NCBI RefSeq assembly: GCF_027105055.1
Contig: NZ_CP114264.1
Span: forward strand, 310,001 to 374,000
DNA from: Acinetobacter sp. TR3
GTDB lineage: Bacteria; Pseudomonadota; Gammaproteobacteria; Pseudomonadales; Moraxellaceae
Length of the DNA: 64,000 bases
Direction: 5' to 3'
The notes beneath the pieces were generated by a model, which was given only the letters and a program-made list of their open reading frames with translations, was not told where the DNA came from and did not search any database. A program made the translations under genes and the position numbers. Positions 9,482-18,105 of this stretch are shown here, one piece after another. Numbering within the stretch: the first letter of the stretch is position 1; every line of letters starts with the position of its first letter.

Positions 9482-9825
9482 CTGTCCGCCTTACTGACAA
9501 TATGGTTATAATAGCTATCCTCAAAATTATACTTTTGTTACGTAAAAATACCACTATAGAAAGTGTTGTTTTTTACTTGGTTCATATTGAAAAACTTGAA
9601 CTGATCGATTTTTTTACAAATTAATTTCAGATTCAGTGAGTAGCGTTCGCTAGAAATAAAGCAAACTATTGTAAGAAATCGACATATACATGTAAAAAAA
9701 GTTGATGGTTTTTTGGATCTATTTTCTTTTGGTTGAAACTTAAACTGAAAAGAAAAACTGAATTTTATAAAAATACGTGTAAAATATGCAGCATTTTTTA
9801 TAAATTAGTCGTAGGTGGGCGAAGT
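9482..9825. other. Divergent intergenic region between pilB and tpiA
   Basis: 344 bp, AT-rich, with no gene-like frame beginning in it apart from an unsupported upstream extension of tpiA. On the minus strand a TATAAT (9531-9526) lies 45 bp before pilB. On the plus strand TAAAAT at 9780-9785 with a poor -35 (CTGAAT at 9758-9763) could serve tpiA. No strong palindrome or repeat was seen. Confidence 0.4.
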
Positions 9826-10617
9826 ATGTCGAATTCGGCGATTACCCCTTGGGTTATTGGCAATTGGAAAATGAATCCAATGCATGCGAATGCTTTCCAA
9901 TTAATAGAAGAATTTAAGCAGTTACTACAACAGGACAATATTTCTCCTGAGCAATGTCATATTGGTGTAGCGCCAATAACGATTGCGTTGATTGGTGTTC
10001 ACGCTCAGCTAAAAGATGCAACCAGAGCTGTTTATACTGTGGCTCAGGATCTTTCTCGTGTGGCAGGTACTGGTGCTTACACAGGTGAGGTGAGTGCGGA
10101 ACTGTTAAAAGATAGTCAGATTGAATATGTATTGATTGGACATTCTGAGCGCCGTGAATTATTTGGTGACAACGTCAATATTTTAAAAGCAAAACTGCAA
10201 AATGCATTAAATGCAGGTTTAACCGTGATCTATTGCGTTGGCGAAAGTTTAGAGCAGCGTGAGCAAGGCGCTGCTGAGCAAGTGGTATTACAACAAATTT
10301 GTGATATTGCATCGGTCGTTAAAGCTGAACAATGGCAAAATATTGTGATAGCGTATGAACCGATTTGGGCGATTGGAACAGGGAAGACAGCTTCACCTGC
10401 GGATGCTCAAGCAATGCATGCAAAAATACGTGAAGGCTTAAAACAAATTACATCATTCGGTACAAACATGGCTATATTGTATGGTGGTAGTGTCAAAGCC
10501 GACAATGCTGTTGAGTTGGCTGCATGTCCTGATATTAATGGCGCTTTGGTTGGAGGTGCATCACTCAATGCACAATCTTTTTATCAAATTGCAAAAGCAT
10601 TTGCTCAAAGCAAATAA
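9826..10617 (+). CDS. tpiA: Triosephosphate isomerase
   Basis: Interconverts dihydroxyacetone phosphate and glyceraldehyde 3-phosphate. It is 263 residues from the ATG at 9826. GNWKMN near the start carries the catalytic Lys; IGHSERR carries the catalytic His. The active-site loop region is [14 protein letters not shown], with the catalytic Glu. YGGSV and LVGGASL form the phosphate site. AGGTGG lies about 9 nt before this ATG; the frame extends 31 codons upstream into Lys-rich promoter sequence, which I reject. secG follows 12 bp later, the usual tpiA-secG order. Confidence 0.97.
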   Translation: MSNSAITPWVIGNWKMNPMHANAFQLIEEFKQLLQQDNISPEQCHIGVAPITIALIGVHAQLKDATRAVYTVAQDLSRVAGTGAYTGEVSAELLKDSQIEYVLIGHSERRELFGDNVNILKAKLQNALNAGLTVIYCVGESLEQREQGAAEQVVLQQICDIASVVKAEQWQNIVIAYEPIWAIGTGKTASPADAQAMHAKIREGLKQITSFGTNMAILYGGSVKADNAVELAACPDINGALVGGASLNAQSFYQIAKAFAQSK

Positions 10618-10629
10618 TAGGAAGTAGAA

Positions 10630-10959
10630 ATGTATAGTTTTATACTCGTTGTACATATCATTTTAGCAATTATGATTATTGGATTGGTTTTAGTGCAACA
10701 AGGTAAGGGTGCTGAAGCAGGAGCGTCGTTTGGTGGCGGTGGTGCTGCTACGGTATTTGGTGCTTCTGGAGCGGGTAACTTTTTAACACGCTTAACCGCG
10801 ATTTTTACAGCCTTGTTTTTTGCTACGAGTTTAACTTTGGCTGTTTTTGCAAAAAAACAAACAGCGGATGCGTATAGCTTAAAATCCGCTCAAACCACGA
10901 CCTCTGCACCAGTAACATCGCCTGAAACTTCATCAAACGCACCTAAAACAACTCAATAA
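10630..10959 (+). CDS. secG: Preprotein translocase subunit SecG
   Basis: Small auxiliary subunit of the SecYEG channel, 109 residues. It has two membrane segments (residues about 3-22 and 52-72) linked by the conserved GKGAEAGASFGGGGAATVFGA loop region. The C-terminal tail is Thr/Ser/Pro-rich and longer than the minimum needed. AGGAAG lies 5 nt before the ATG. The gene heads a secG / tRNA-Leu / tRNA-fMet / rimP cluster conserved with E. coli. Confidence 0.95.
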   Translation: MYSFILVVHIILAIMIIGLVLVQQGKGAEAGASFGGGGAATVFGASGAGNFLTRLTAIFTALFFATSLTLAVFAKKQTADAYSLKSAQTTTSAPVTSPETSSNAPKTTQ

Positions 10960-11016
10960 GTTGAATTAGTGCTTTCCTTTTTATATTTAAAGGAATAGAA
11001 TGCGTCCCACAAAGCT

Positions 11017-11101
11017 GCGGTGGTGGTGGAATTGGTAGACACGCTACCTTGAGGTGGTAGTGCTTTAGGGCGTGGGGGTTCAAGTCCCCCCTTCCGCACC
11101 A
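11017..11101 (+). tRNA. tRNA-Leu (anticodon GAG)
   Basis: An 85-nt cloverleaf with encoded CCA. The anticodon stem CTACC/GGTAG encloses loop TTGAGGT, giving anticodon GAG. The class II variable arm (TGCTTTAGGGCGT) and T-arm GGGGG-TTCAAGT-CCCCC are clear. The acceptor stem GCGGTGG/CTTCCGC has a U-U mismatch at 5:68 and a G-U at 6:67. It occupies the leuU position after secG, as in E. coli. Confidence 0.96.
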
Positions 11102-11145
11102 AGCTTAATAACCAGTAAGTTTGGTGTATGCAGTGTATATGTTGT

Positions 11146-11222
<77 letters not shown>

Positions 11223-11269
11223 TTTGATTAAGGTGCAACTTAATCAAGCAGGTGTGAAGAAAACTTAAA

Positions 11270-11297
11270 TTGACTTTTTTTCATATTTGTATATAAT
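11270..11297 (+). promoter_or_regulatory. Sigma-70 promoter for the second initiator tRNA
   Basis: TTGACT (11270-11275), 16-bp spacer, TATAAT (11292-11297). The tRNA begins 14 bp later. This gives the second initiator tRNA, and possibly rimP-nusA-infB by read-through, its own start independent of tpiA-secG. Confidence 0.75.
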
Positions 11298-11310
11298 TTT
11301 TGCACGTTGT

Positions 11311-11387
<77 letters not shown>

Positions 11388-11399
11388 AGTTTCTAAAAG

Positions 11400-11426
11400 A
11401 GGCTCACGATAAGGTGGGCCTTTTTG
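11400..11426 (+). terminator. Hairpin terminator after the second tRNA-fMet
   Basis: AGGCTCAC (11400-11407) pairs with GTGGGCCT (11414-11421), with one G.U, around a 6-nt loop and followed by TTTTT. It would end the tRNA transcript, with read-through into rimP possible. Confidence 0.65.
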
Positions 11427-11458
11427 CACAGTGGACTTCGGTTTTCTGTGTAATGTAG

Positions 11459-11480
11459 GGGCGATTTACGCCCTTTTTTA
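11459..11480 (+). terminator. Hairpin with T-run in the rimP leader
   Basis: GGGCG (11459-11463), loop ATTTA, CGCCC (11469-11473), then TTTTTTTA. It lies 105 bp before rimP, so it may work as a leader attenuator rather than a final terminator. The NusA-autoregulated metY-nusA leader of E. coli has comparable signals. Confidence 0.6.
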
Positions 11481-11584
11481 TTGGTTGTTTAGCTATCGTG
11501 TAGTGTTCGACATCAATTGGTCAAATAGTCGTGCTTCACTATACGGTTAAGATTGATTGGCTCGCATGAGAGCGACGAGAGTAA

Positions 11585-12109
11585 ATGAAATTATCAAATA
11601 AATCTCAAGCATTGCATGATCTAATCGCGCCAGCAGTAGCTGCGTGTGGTGTAGATCTATGGGGGATTGAATTCCTACCTCAAGGTAAACGTTCTTTATT
11701 ACGTATTTATATTGATAAAGTAGTTGATGAGAATGTTGAACCTATCTTAAATGAAGATGGCGAAGTTGAACAAGGGCGTGGTATTGGCGTTCAAGATTGT
11801 GTTTTAGTGACACAACAAGTGGGTGCAATGCTTGATGTTCATGACCCAATTTCAGGTGAATATGCTTTAGAAGTTTCTTCACCAGGCTGGGATCGTCCAT
11901 TTTTTCAACTCAATCAATTGCCTGCTTATGTTGGGCAACAAGTGGCTTTACGATTAATTGCTGCCGTCGAAAATCGTCGTAAGTTTCAAGCGAAATTACT
12001 TTCTGTAGACTTAGAAAATGAAATCATTCAAGTTGAAGTGGAAGCTAAACATGTGCTTGAAATTGATAGTAATAATATTGATAAAGCAAATTTAATCTAT
12101 CAAGACTAA
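11585..12109 (+). CDS. rimP: Ribosome maturation factor RimP
   Basis: Needed for 30S subunit maturation. It is 174 residues; the first domain contains [23 protein letters not shown] and [19 protein letters not shown], then [14 protein letters not shown], the family signature. The C-terminal SH3-like domain (about residues 105-170) is present. The start ATG at 11585 follows the leader hairpin CTCG...CGAG. First gene of rimP-nusA-infB-rbfA; nusA starts 37 bp downstream. Confidence 0.96.
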   Translation: MKLSNKSQALHDLIAPAVAACGVDLWGIEFLPQGKRSLLRIYIDKVVDENVEPILNEDGEVEQGRGIGVQDCVLVTQQVGAMLDVHDPISGEYALEVSSPGWDRPFFQLNQLPAYVGQQVALRLIAAVENRRKFQAKLLSVDLENEIIQVEVEAKHVLEIDSNNIDKANLIYQD

Positions 12110-12146
12110 TATTAACTTAATTTTATAAGAAATCGGTAGGTGACTT

Positions 12147-13631
12147 ATGGGCCGCGAAATTCTTACCGTTGCAGAAACGGTTAGTAATGAAAAAGGTGTT
12201 AGTCGTGAGGCGATCTTCCAAGCATTAGAGCAAGCACTTGTTGCAGCAACGAAGAAAAAGTTTTACGAAGGAACCCATTCAGAAGAAGCACAGCTTCGTA
12301 TTGAGATTGATCGTAAAACAGGTGATTATCGCACTTTTCGTCAGTGGACAGTTGTGGCGGATGAAGATCATGAAATGCCAGCTTGCCAAGATGCAATCTC
12401 AGATGTTGATCCATCAAAATGGTCAATCGGTGATGTGCGTGAGCTAGAAGTTGAGTCAATTGAGTTTGGTCGTATTGCTGCTCAAATTGCGAAACAAGTC
12501 ATTGTACAAAAGATTCGTGAAGCTGAGCGTGCTTTGGTTGCCGATGCCTATGAATCTAAAGTGGGTGAGTTGATTTACGGCGAAGTCAAAAAACAAACCA
12601 AAGATGGTTTCATCATTGATCTAGGTGATAACGCTGAAGCTTACTTGGCGCGTGAAGAAACCATTCACAAAGAAATTTTGCGTCCTAAGCAACGTATCAA
12701 TGCCATTTTATACAGCGTAAACCGCGAAGGTCGTGGCGCGCAATTATTATTATCTCGTGCTCGTCCTGAGATGTTAATTGCATTGATGAAAAAAGAAATT
12801 CCAGAAATTTCTGAAGAAATCATCGAAATTAAAGCAGCTGCTCGTCAACCGGGTGTTCGTGCTAAAATTGCAGTGAAAACCAATGACCATCGTATTGACC
12901 CTGTAGGTGCATGTATTGGTATGCGTGGTACACGTATTCAAGCAGTACAACAAGAGTTGAATGGTGAGCGTATTGATGTCGTGGTGTGGTCAGATGATCC
13001 AGCACAATATATTGCAAGCGCATTAGAGCCAGCTGATGTATCAGGTATTGTACTAGATGAAGATGCACGTAGTGCAGATATTATCTTCGCAACGAATGAT
13101 CAGTTAGCACGTGCAATTGGCTCGCAAGGGCAAAATGTTCGTTTAGCATCGGAATTGACGGGTTATAAACTCGACATGATGTTAGAAGAAGAGTATCGTG
13201 CTCGTCAGCAAAATGAAGCACAACAGTATTTAGATATGTTTGTTACACGTCTCGATATTGAAGAAGATTTAGCAATGGCATTGGTGGAAATGGGCTTTAC
13301 TTCATTAGAAGAGATTGCTTATGTTCCAGCTGAAACATTTGATGAAATTGAACTAGATGCGGATTTAGTTGAATTGCTTCAAAGCCGTGCTAAAGAAGCT
13401 GCTTTAACTGATGCACTGAAACAGCAAGAAAATATTCAAGAGCCAAGCGCAGAACTTCTCGGTATGGATGGTATGACCACTGAGATTGCTTATGCATTGG
13501 CGGCGCGTGGTGTGGTTACAATTGATGATTTGGCTGATCAAGCGACTGATGATATTTCGGATATCGAAGGTTTAGGTCATGACAAAGCAGGTCAATTGAT
13601 CATGAAAGCACGTGAATCATGGTTTAACTAG
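12147..13631 (+). CDS. nusA: Transcription termination/antitermination factor NusA
   Basis: Binds RNA polymerase and nascent RNA and controls pausing, termination and antitermination. It is 494 residues: NusA N-terminal domain (1-125), S1 domain (about 135-200, GEVKKQTKDGFIIDLGDNAEA), KH1/KH2 (about 225-345, VGACIGMRGTRIQAVQQELNGE and RAIGSQGQNVRLASELTG), and two acidic C-terminal repeats (about 360-490, LVEMGFTSLEEIAYV and LAARGVVTIDDLADQ). This double-repeat form is typical of gammaproteobacteria. infB starts 10 bp later after AGGAGA. Confidence 0.97.
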   Translation: MGREILTVAETVSNEKGVSREAIFQALEQALVAATKKKFYEGTHSEEAQLRIEIDRKTGDYRTFRQWTVVADEDHEMPACQDAISDVDPSKWSIGDVRELEVESIEFGRIAAQIAKQVIVQKIREAERALVADAYESKVGELIYGEVKKQTKDGFIIDLGDNAEAYLAREETIHKEILRPKQRINAILYSVNREGRGAQLLLSRARPEMLIALMKKEIPEISEEIIEIKAAARQPGVRAKIAVKTNDHRIDPVGACIGMRGTRIQAVQQELNGERIDVVVWSDDPAQYIASALEPADVSGIVLDEDARSADIIFATNDQLARAIGSQGQNVRLASELTGYKLDMMLEEEYRARQQNEAQQYLDMFVTRLDIEEDLAMALVEMGFTSLEEIAYVPAETFDEIELDADLVELLQSRAKEAALTDALKQQENIQEPSAELLGMDGMTTEIAYALAARGVVTIDDLADQATDDISDIEGLGHDKAGQLIMKARESWFN

Positions 13632-13641
13632 GAGATAATAG

Positions 13642-16356
13642 ATGACGGACAAGTCGATTCAAGAGTTAGCGCTCAGCGTAGAACGTCCTGTAGAGAAACT
13701 CCTAGAGCAGGTTCGCGAAGCAGGTCTACCACAGCGTAAAGCAGATGACATTATTACCGCTGAACAGCAAAATACTTTGGTCAATCATTTGAAAAAAGTA
13801 CATGGTCAGGACAGTGGTAACACAGGAAAAATTGCGTTGAAACGTAAAACAACCAGTACTGCTAAAGTAACAAGTACTTCGGGTAAAGCAAAAAACATTA
13901 ATGTTGAAGTTCGCAAGAAACAAGTTTTTGCTAAACCGAATCCAGAATTACTTGCAGCAGAAGCGAAAGCACGTGCAGAAGCAGATGCTAAAGTACGCGC
14001 AGAGCAAAATGCACGTGATTTAGCTGTTCAAAATGCACGTAATGTAGCTGAACAAAAAGCCAATGCAACGTTAGAAGCAATGCGTGCAGCACATACTTCT
14101 GAGAGTGCTTCACAAGCTCCTGCAAAAACCGCAGTTGTGGTAAAGAAACGGGGTAGCGACAAGGTAATTAAAGCACCTGTTGTCAAGCCAACAGAAACCC
14201 CTGAACAGAAAAAAGCACGTGAAGCACAAGCAGCTCAGTTGAAAGCAACTGAAGAAGCAGTGCGTCGTAAAGCAGCTGAAGAAGCGCAACAGCGTACACT
14301 TGAGCAAATGCGTCAGATGGCATCAAAATATTCAAGTGATGATGCAACGACAACGATTCGTGTTATTGATGATTCGCCTTTGGCTGCGGGTCTCGTTGGT
14401 CAGGCATACGAAGATTCTTTCAATAAAGAAGACCGTGAAATCAAACGTGGGGGCGCAACTGCAAATCCTCGTGCTGGTAAGAAAGGTGGTCGTGGTGGCG
14501 ATGCTCAGTCTGAGCAAAGCTTCAGTAAGAGCCATAATAAGCGCGGCTTGAAAACCAGTCAGGCAAACAAGCATGGTTTTGAAAAACCTGTTAAAAAACA
14601 GGTTTATGATGTTGAAATTGGTGAAAAAATTGTAGTTGCCGATCTTGCACAAAAGATGGCGATTAAAGTTCGTGAAGTTATCAAAACACTTATGAAAATG
14701 GGTGAGTTGGTCACTCAAAACCAAGCAATTGACCAAGATACTGCGGTACTCGTTGTAGAAGAAATGGGTCATAACCCAGTATTAGTTTCTGATACACAAG
14801 CTGAAGATAATTTATTAGAAGCAGCTGAAGAAGCACGTGGTGAACAAACGACTCGTCCACCAGTAGTAACAATCATGGGTCACGTTGACCATGGTAAAAC
14901 GTCATTGCTGGATCGTATTCGTCGCTCTAAAGTGGCAGCGGGTGAAGCGGGTGGTATTACACAGCATATCGGTGCTTATCACGTTGAGACTGAGAAAGGA
15001 ATTATTACTTTCTTAGATACACCGGGCCATGCAGCGTTTACGTCTATGCGTGCACGTGGTGCAAAAGCAACGGATATCGTGGTTCTTGTTGTAGCTGCTG
15101 ATGATGGTGTAATGCCACAGACTGCTGAAGCAATCGACCATGCACGTGCAGCGGGTACACCAATTATTGTTGCTATCAACAAAATGGATAAAGAATCTGC
15201 GGATGTCGATCGCGTATTAAACGAATTAGCACATAAAGAAATCGTACCTGAAGAATGGGGTGGTGATACACCTATCGCTAAAGTTTCAGCACATTCTGGT
15301 GCGGGTATTGATGAGTTACTTGATCTTATCTTGATCCAATCTGAACTGATGGAGCTTAAAGCTTCAGCAGAAGGTGCGGCGCAAGGTGTAGTAATTGAAG
15401 CACGTGTTGACAAAGGTCGTGGTGCGGTAACATCAATTCTTGTACAAAATGGTACATTGAACATTGGTGACTTGGTTCTTGCGGGTTCATCTTATGGTCG
15501 TGTACGTGCGATGGTTGATGAAAATGGTCAACGTATCACTTCAGCAGGTCCTTCAATTCCAGTTGAAATTTTAGGTTTACCTGATGCACCAATGGCAGGT
15601 GATGAAGTTCTTGTAGTGAATGATGAGAAGAAAGCACGTGAAGTTGCTGATGCTCGTTCTGACCGTGAGCGTCATAAGCGTCTAGAGCGTGCCAGTGCAA
15701 TGCGTCTTGAAAACATCATGGCATCTATGGGTAAAAAAGATATTCCTTATGTGAATGTCGTACTCAAAACTGATGTGCGTGGTACTTTAGAAGCATTACA
15801 TGTTGCGCTTGACGAACTTTCTACAGATGAAGTTAAAGTCCGCATCATTGGTTCTGGTGTTGGTGCAATCACTGAGTCAGATGTGACTTTAGCTGAATCT
15901 TCAGAAGCAGTATTATTAGGTTTCAACGTCCGTGCAGATAACACTGCTCGTCAAAAATCTGATCAAGATGGCATTGATATTCGTTATTACAGCGTCATCT
16001 ATCATTTAATTGATGATGTAAAAGCTGCAATGAGCGGTAAGCTTGCACCTGAACATCGTGAAACGATCTTGGGTGTTGCAGAAGTGCGTGAAGTCTTCCA
16101 CTCAAGTAAATTTGGTGCAGCAGCAGGCTGTATGGTACTTGAAGGTATGTTACACCGTAATAAACCAATTCGCGTATTACGTGATGACGTGGTTGTATTC
16201 CAAGGTGAACTTGAATCTCTTCGTCGTTATAAAGAAGTGGTTGAAGAAGTTCGTGCCGGTATGGAATGTGGTCTTGCGGTGAAAGGCTATAAAGACATCA
16301 AAGTCAAAGACAAGATCGAAGTCTATGATGTTCAATTGATTAAACGGAGTCTTTAA
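13642..16356 (+). CDS. infB: Translation initiation factor IF-2
   Basis: GTPase that delivers initiator tRNA to the 30S subunit. It is 904 residues: an N-terminal IF2 domain (1-50), a long Ala/Lys/Arg/Glu-rich helical linker (about 95-240), a second IF2-N module (about 330-380), then the G domain with GHVDHGKT at 413-420, DTPGH and NKMD. Domains II-IV follow and contain the fMet-tRNA-binding C2 region at the end. AGGAGA lies 7 nt before the ATG. The stop overlaps the rbfA start (TAATG). Confidence 0.97.
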   Translation: MTDKSIQELALSVERPVEKLLEQVREAGLPQRKADDIITAEQQNTLVNHLKKVHGQDSGNTGKIALKRKTTSTAKVTSTSGKAKNINVEVRKKQVFAKPNPELLAAEAKARAEADAKVRAEQNARDLAVQNARNVAEQKANATLEAMRAAHTSESASQAPAKTAVVVKKRGSDKVIKAPVVKPTETPEQKKAREAQAAQLKATEEAVRRKAAEEAQQRTLEQMRQMASKYSSDDATTTIRVIDDSPLAAGLVGQAYEDSFNKEDREIKRGGATANPRAGKKGGRGGDAQSEQSFSKSHNKRGLKTSQANKHGFEKPVKKQVYDVEIGEKIVVADLAQKMAIKVREVIKTLMKMGELVTQNQAIDQDTAVLVVEEMGHNPVLVSDTQAEDNLLEAAEEARGEQTTRPPVVTIMGHVDHGKTSLLDRIRRSKVAAGEAGGITQHIGAYHVETEKGIITFLDTPGHAAFTSMRARGAKATDIVVLVVAADDGVMPQTAEAIDHARAAGTPIIVAINKMDKESADVDRVLNELAHKEIVPEEWGGDTPIAKVSAHSGAGIDELLDLILIQSELMELKASAEGAAQGVVIEARVDKGRGAVTSILVQNGTLNIGDLVLAGSSYGRVRAMVDENGQRITSAGPSIPVEILGLPDAPMAGDEVLVVNDEKKAREVADARSDRERHKRLERASAMRLENIMASMGKKDIPYVNVVLKTDVRGTLEALHVALDELSTDEVKVRIIGSGVGAITESDVTLAESSEAVLLGFNVRADNTARQKSDQDGIDIRYYSVIYHLIDDVKAAMSGKLAPEHRETILGVAEVREVFHSSKFGAAAGCMVLEGMLHRNKPIRVLRDDVVVFQGELESLRRYKEVVEEVRAGMECGLAVKGYKDIKVKDKIEVYDVQLIKRSL

Positions 16357-16757
16357 TGGCGGGTAGCCAACGCTTAAAGCGGATGGCGGATTCAGTACAA
16401 CGTGAGTTGTCTGAGCTGATCCGTCAAGAGCTTAAAGATCCTCGCTTAGGTGGTCTAGTGACCATCTCTGCGGTGAAAGTCAGTGCAGACATGGGTTATG
16501 CTGAAGTTTATGTCACTGTGATGGGACGTGAACTTGGTGATGAGCAAAGTGAAGTCGCAAATAAAGAAACTTTAGATGTATTGAATAAAGCTTCTGGTTT
16601 CTTGCGTCATGAGTTGAGCCATCGTATCAAGACACGTATTACGCCAAGATTGCGTTTCCATTACGATAAAACCAATGCCTATGGTAACTATATGTTTGGT
16701 CTGATCGCGGAAGCTGTGAAGGATCTGCCTGAACAAGGGCAAGACGATAAAGAATAA
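16356..16757 (+). CDS. rbfA: 30S ribosome-binding factor RbfA
   Basis: Binds helix 1 of 16S rRNA during late 30S assembly and in cold adaptation. It is 133 residues with a KH-type fold. The N-terminus RLKRMADSVQRELSELI, then DPRLGGLVTISAVKVSADMGYAEVYVTV and the PRLRFHYDKT segment, is diagnostic. Last gene of the operon, coupled to infB by a one-base overlap and followed by a strong terminator. Confidence 0.96.
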   Translation: MAGSQRLKRMADSVQRELSELIRQELKDPRLGGLVTISAVKVSADMGYAEVYVTVMGRELGDEQSEVANKETLDVLNKASGFLRHELSHRIKTRITPRLRFHYDKTNAYGNYMFGLIAEAVKDLPEQGQDDKE

Positions 16758-16763
16758 GTTTTA

Positions 16764-16795
16764 AAAGAAAGCCACCCTCGGGTGGCTTTCTTTTG
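16764..16795 (+). terminator. Terminator of the rimP-nusA-infB-rbfA operon
   Basis: GAAAGCCACC pairs with GGTGGCTTTC around a CTCG tetraloop and is followed by TTTT. The A-rich left flank lets it act in both directions. It begins just after the rbfA stop. Confidence 0.9.
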
Positions 16796-16901
16796 TGCTA
16801 TAGATCATTGTGATTGATATGATTTTTTCTATTAAAATTATATCTTTCAGCTAGTTAATTAGTTTAGGCTTTCTGAAACTTAAAAACACATTGAGCTCAA
16901 T

Positions 16902-16925
16902 AAAAAGACCAACTTAAAGTTGATC
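16902..16925 (-). terminator. Terminator of the mrp operon
   Basis: On the minus strand GATCAAC and GTTGGTC pair around TTTAA, followed by TTTTTATT. The hairpin overlaps the last codons of mrpG. Confidence 0.7.
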
Positions 16926-17294
16926 TTTCTTTTCTGCATTACGACGATAACGTTGCCATGGTAGCGGACGATTTAAAGCTTCTGGAACATCACCACTGGT
17001 TGAACGCAAACGTAAATGAATTGCAGCTTGTGCCATCAAATTTGCAGATACTGGGGCAGTAATAAATGCAAATAAAGTAATCAATAATTCAGCAAAACCG
17101 AAATGACCTTGAGTCGCTCCAAATATCATAGCCGCAATTAAAAAGCTCCCTAAGCCTAGCGTACTTGATTTAGTCGGTGCATGTAGGCGCATAAATAAGT
17201 CGGGTAAGCGAATCATTCCGATTGAACCTACGAGCATAAAAAATGCACCAAAGATCAAAAAGAACGAAATGATAATCTCAAAAATTATTTGCAT
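16914..17294 (-). CDS. mrpG: Na+/H+ antiporter subunit G (MrpG/MnhG)
   Basis: Small membrane subunit of the Mrp complex, 126 residues with three membrane segments. The family core GSIGMIRLPDLFMRLHAPTKSSTLG is present at about residues 23-48, followed by PVSANLMAQAAI. A basic C-terminal tail follows. It is the last gene of the operon; GAGAGAGG precedes its ATG. Confidence 0.92.
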   Translation of the reverse strand: MQIIFEIIISFFLIFGAFFMLVGSIGMIRLPDLFMRLHAPTKSSTLGLGSFLIAAMIFGATQGHFGFAELLITLFAFITAPVSANLMAQAAIHLRLRSTSGDVPEALNRPLPWQRYRRNAEKKDQL

Positions 17295-17305
17295 AACCTC
17301 TCTCC

Positions 17306-17581
17306 TTAATCAATCACATGTCCAGTGGTAAAATAGCGAGCCAGTGCAACAGTTGAAACGAAACCGAGCATCGCCACCAATAAAGCACCTTCAAATACAT
17401 TGGTACTTGCCCAATAGATACCTAACACCACAATTAGGCATATTGCATTAAGAAAAAGAGTATCGAGTGCTAACAAGCGATCAACAACAGATGGTCCAAT
17501 GATCATGCGGATGAGACAAAGAAACATGGAGATCGTGATTGCCACTAAACTAATCGCAAGTGCATAAGGTAAAATGGTCAT
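17306..17581 (-). CDS. mrpF: Na+/H+ antiporter subunit F (MrpF/MnhF)
   Basis: 91 residues, three membrane segments. The IGPSVVDRLLALDTLFLNAI motif after the first segment is the MrpF/MnhF hallmark (RxxxGP-s--DR--A-D). Four bases overlap the end of mrpE (ATGA), so the two are translationally coupled. Confidence 0.92.
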   Translation of the reverse strand: MTILPYALAISLVAITISMFLCLIRMIIGPSVVDRLLALDTLFLNAICLIVVLGIYWASTNVFEGALLVAMLGFVSTVALARYFTTGHVID

Positions 17582-18105
17582 TTCGCTGCTCCTTCTGCAA
17601 TCTTTACATCAAAGATTTCGAGCAAAGGTAGCTCATAACGATTTTTGATGTCTTGAATATCTAATTCAGCATTATCGGTACTGAGTGCATGAACTAAAAT
17701 ATCTCCTCGCTCTTGATCAATCCCTGCGGATACCGTACCTGGCGTCGTTGTAATGATCATTGCGAGTAGAGTATTTACTTGCTCATGCTCAGTTTCTAGA
17801 GGGACGCGATACCATTTTGGATGCAACTCATCCATTGGCCCAAGTACCATTTTAGCTACACGAAAGTTTGAAATCACAATATCCCATAACACCACAAAAA
17901 AAAGTTTGATTGCAGGAAACCAATGAATATGTGGTGTACGTGCAATAAAAGAGCTTACCAAACGTGAAACAAAGATACCTAATAGAATTGCAATAAAAAT
18001 ATCTGTGATGTCTAAACTATGTGACAGCATGAGCCAAGTCACGAAAATTAAAAATGACACAAAGGGGTGGGGAAACCAACGATCAAGCAAAGCACGTTTT
18101 TGCAT
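17578..18105 (-). CDS. mrpE: Na+/H+ antiporter subunit E (MrpE/MnhE)
   Basis: 175 residues with two or three N-terminal membrane segments and a cytoplasmic C-terminal domain. LAMIITTTPGTVSAGID and the DILVHAL strand are typical of MrpE. It overlaps mrpD by one base and mrpF by four. Needed for antiporter assembly and activity in studied Mrp systems. Confidence 0.92.
   Translation of the reverse strand: MQKRALLDRWFPHPFVSFLIFVTWLMLSHSLDITDIFIAILLGIFVSRLVSSFIARTPHIHWFPAIKLFFVVLWDIVISNFRVAKMVLGPMDELHPKWYRVPLETEHEQVNTLLAMIITTTPGTVSAGIDQERGDILVHALSTDNAELDIQDIKNRYELPLLEIFDVKIAEGAAK

Noticed and set aside
14332..14772. A 146-codon frame antisense to infB
   Set aside because: Its Phe/Cys/Thr-rich composition is what the complement of the Lys/Glu/Gln-rich IF-2 linker gives. 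infB is certain on the other strand.
14979..15464. A 161-codon frame antisense to infB
   Set aside because: A codon-bias shadow of the IF-2 G domain (Ser/Ala/Thr-rich, no family match), fully inside a conserved gene.
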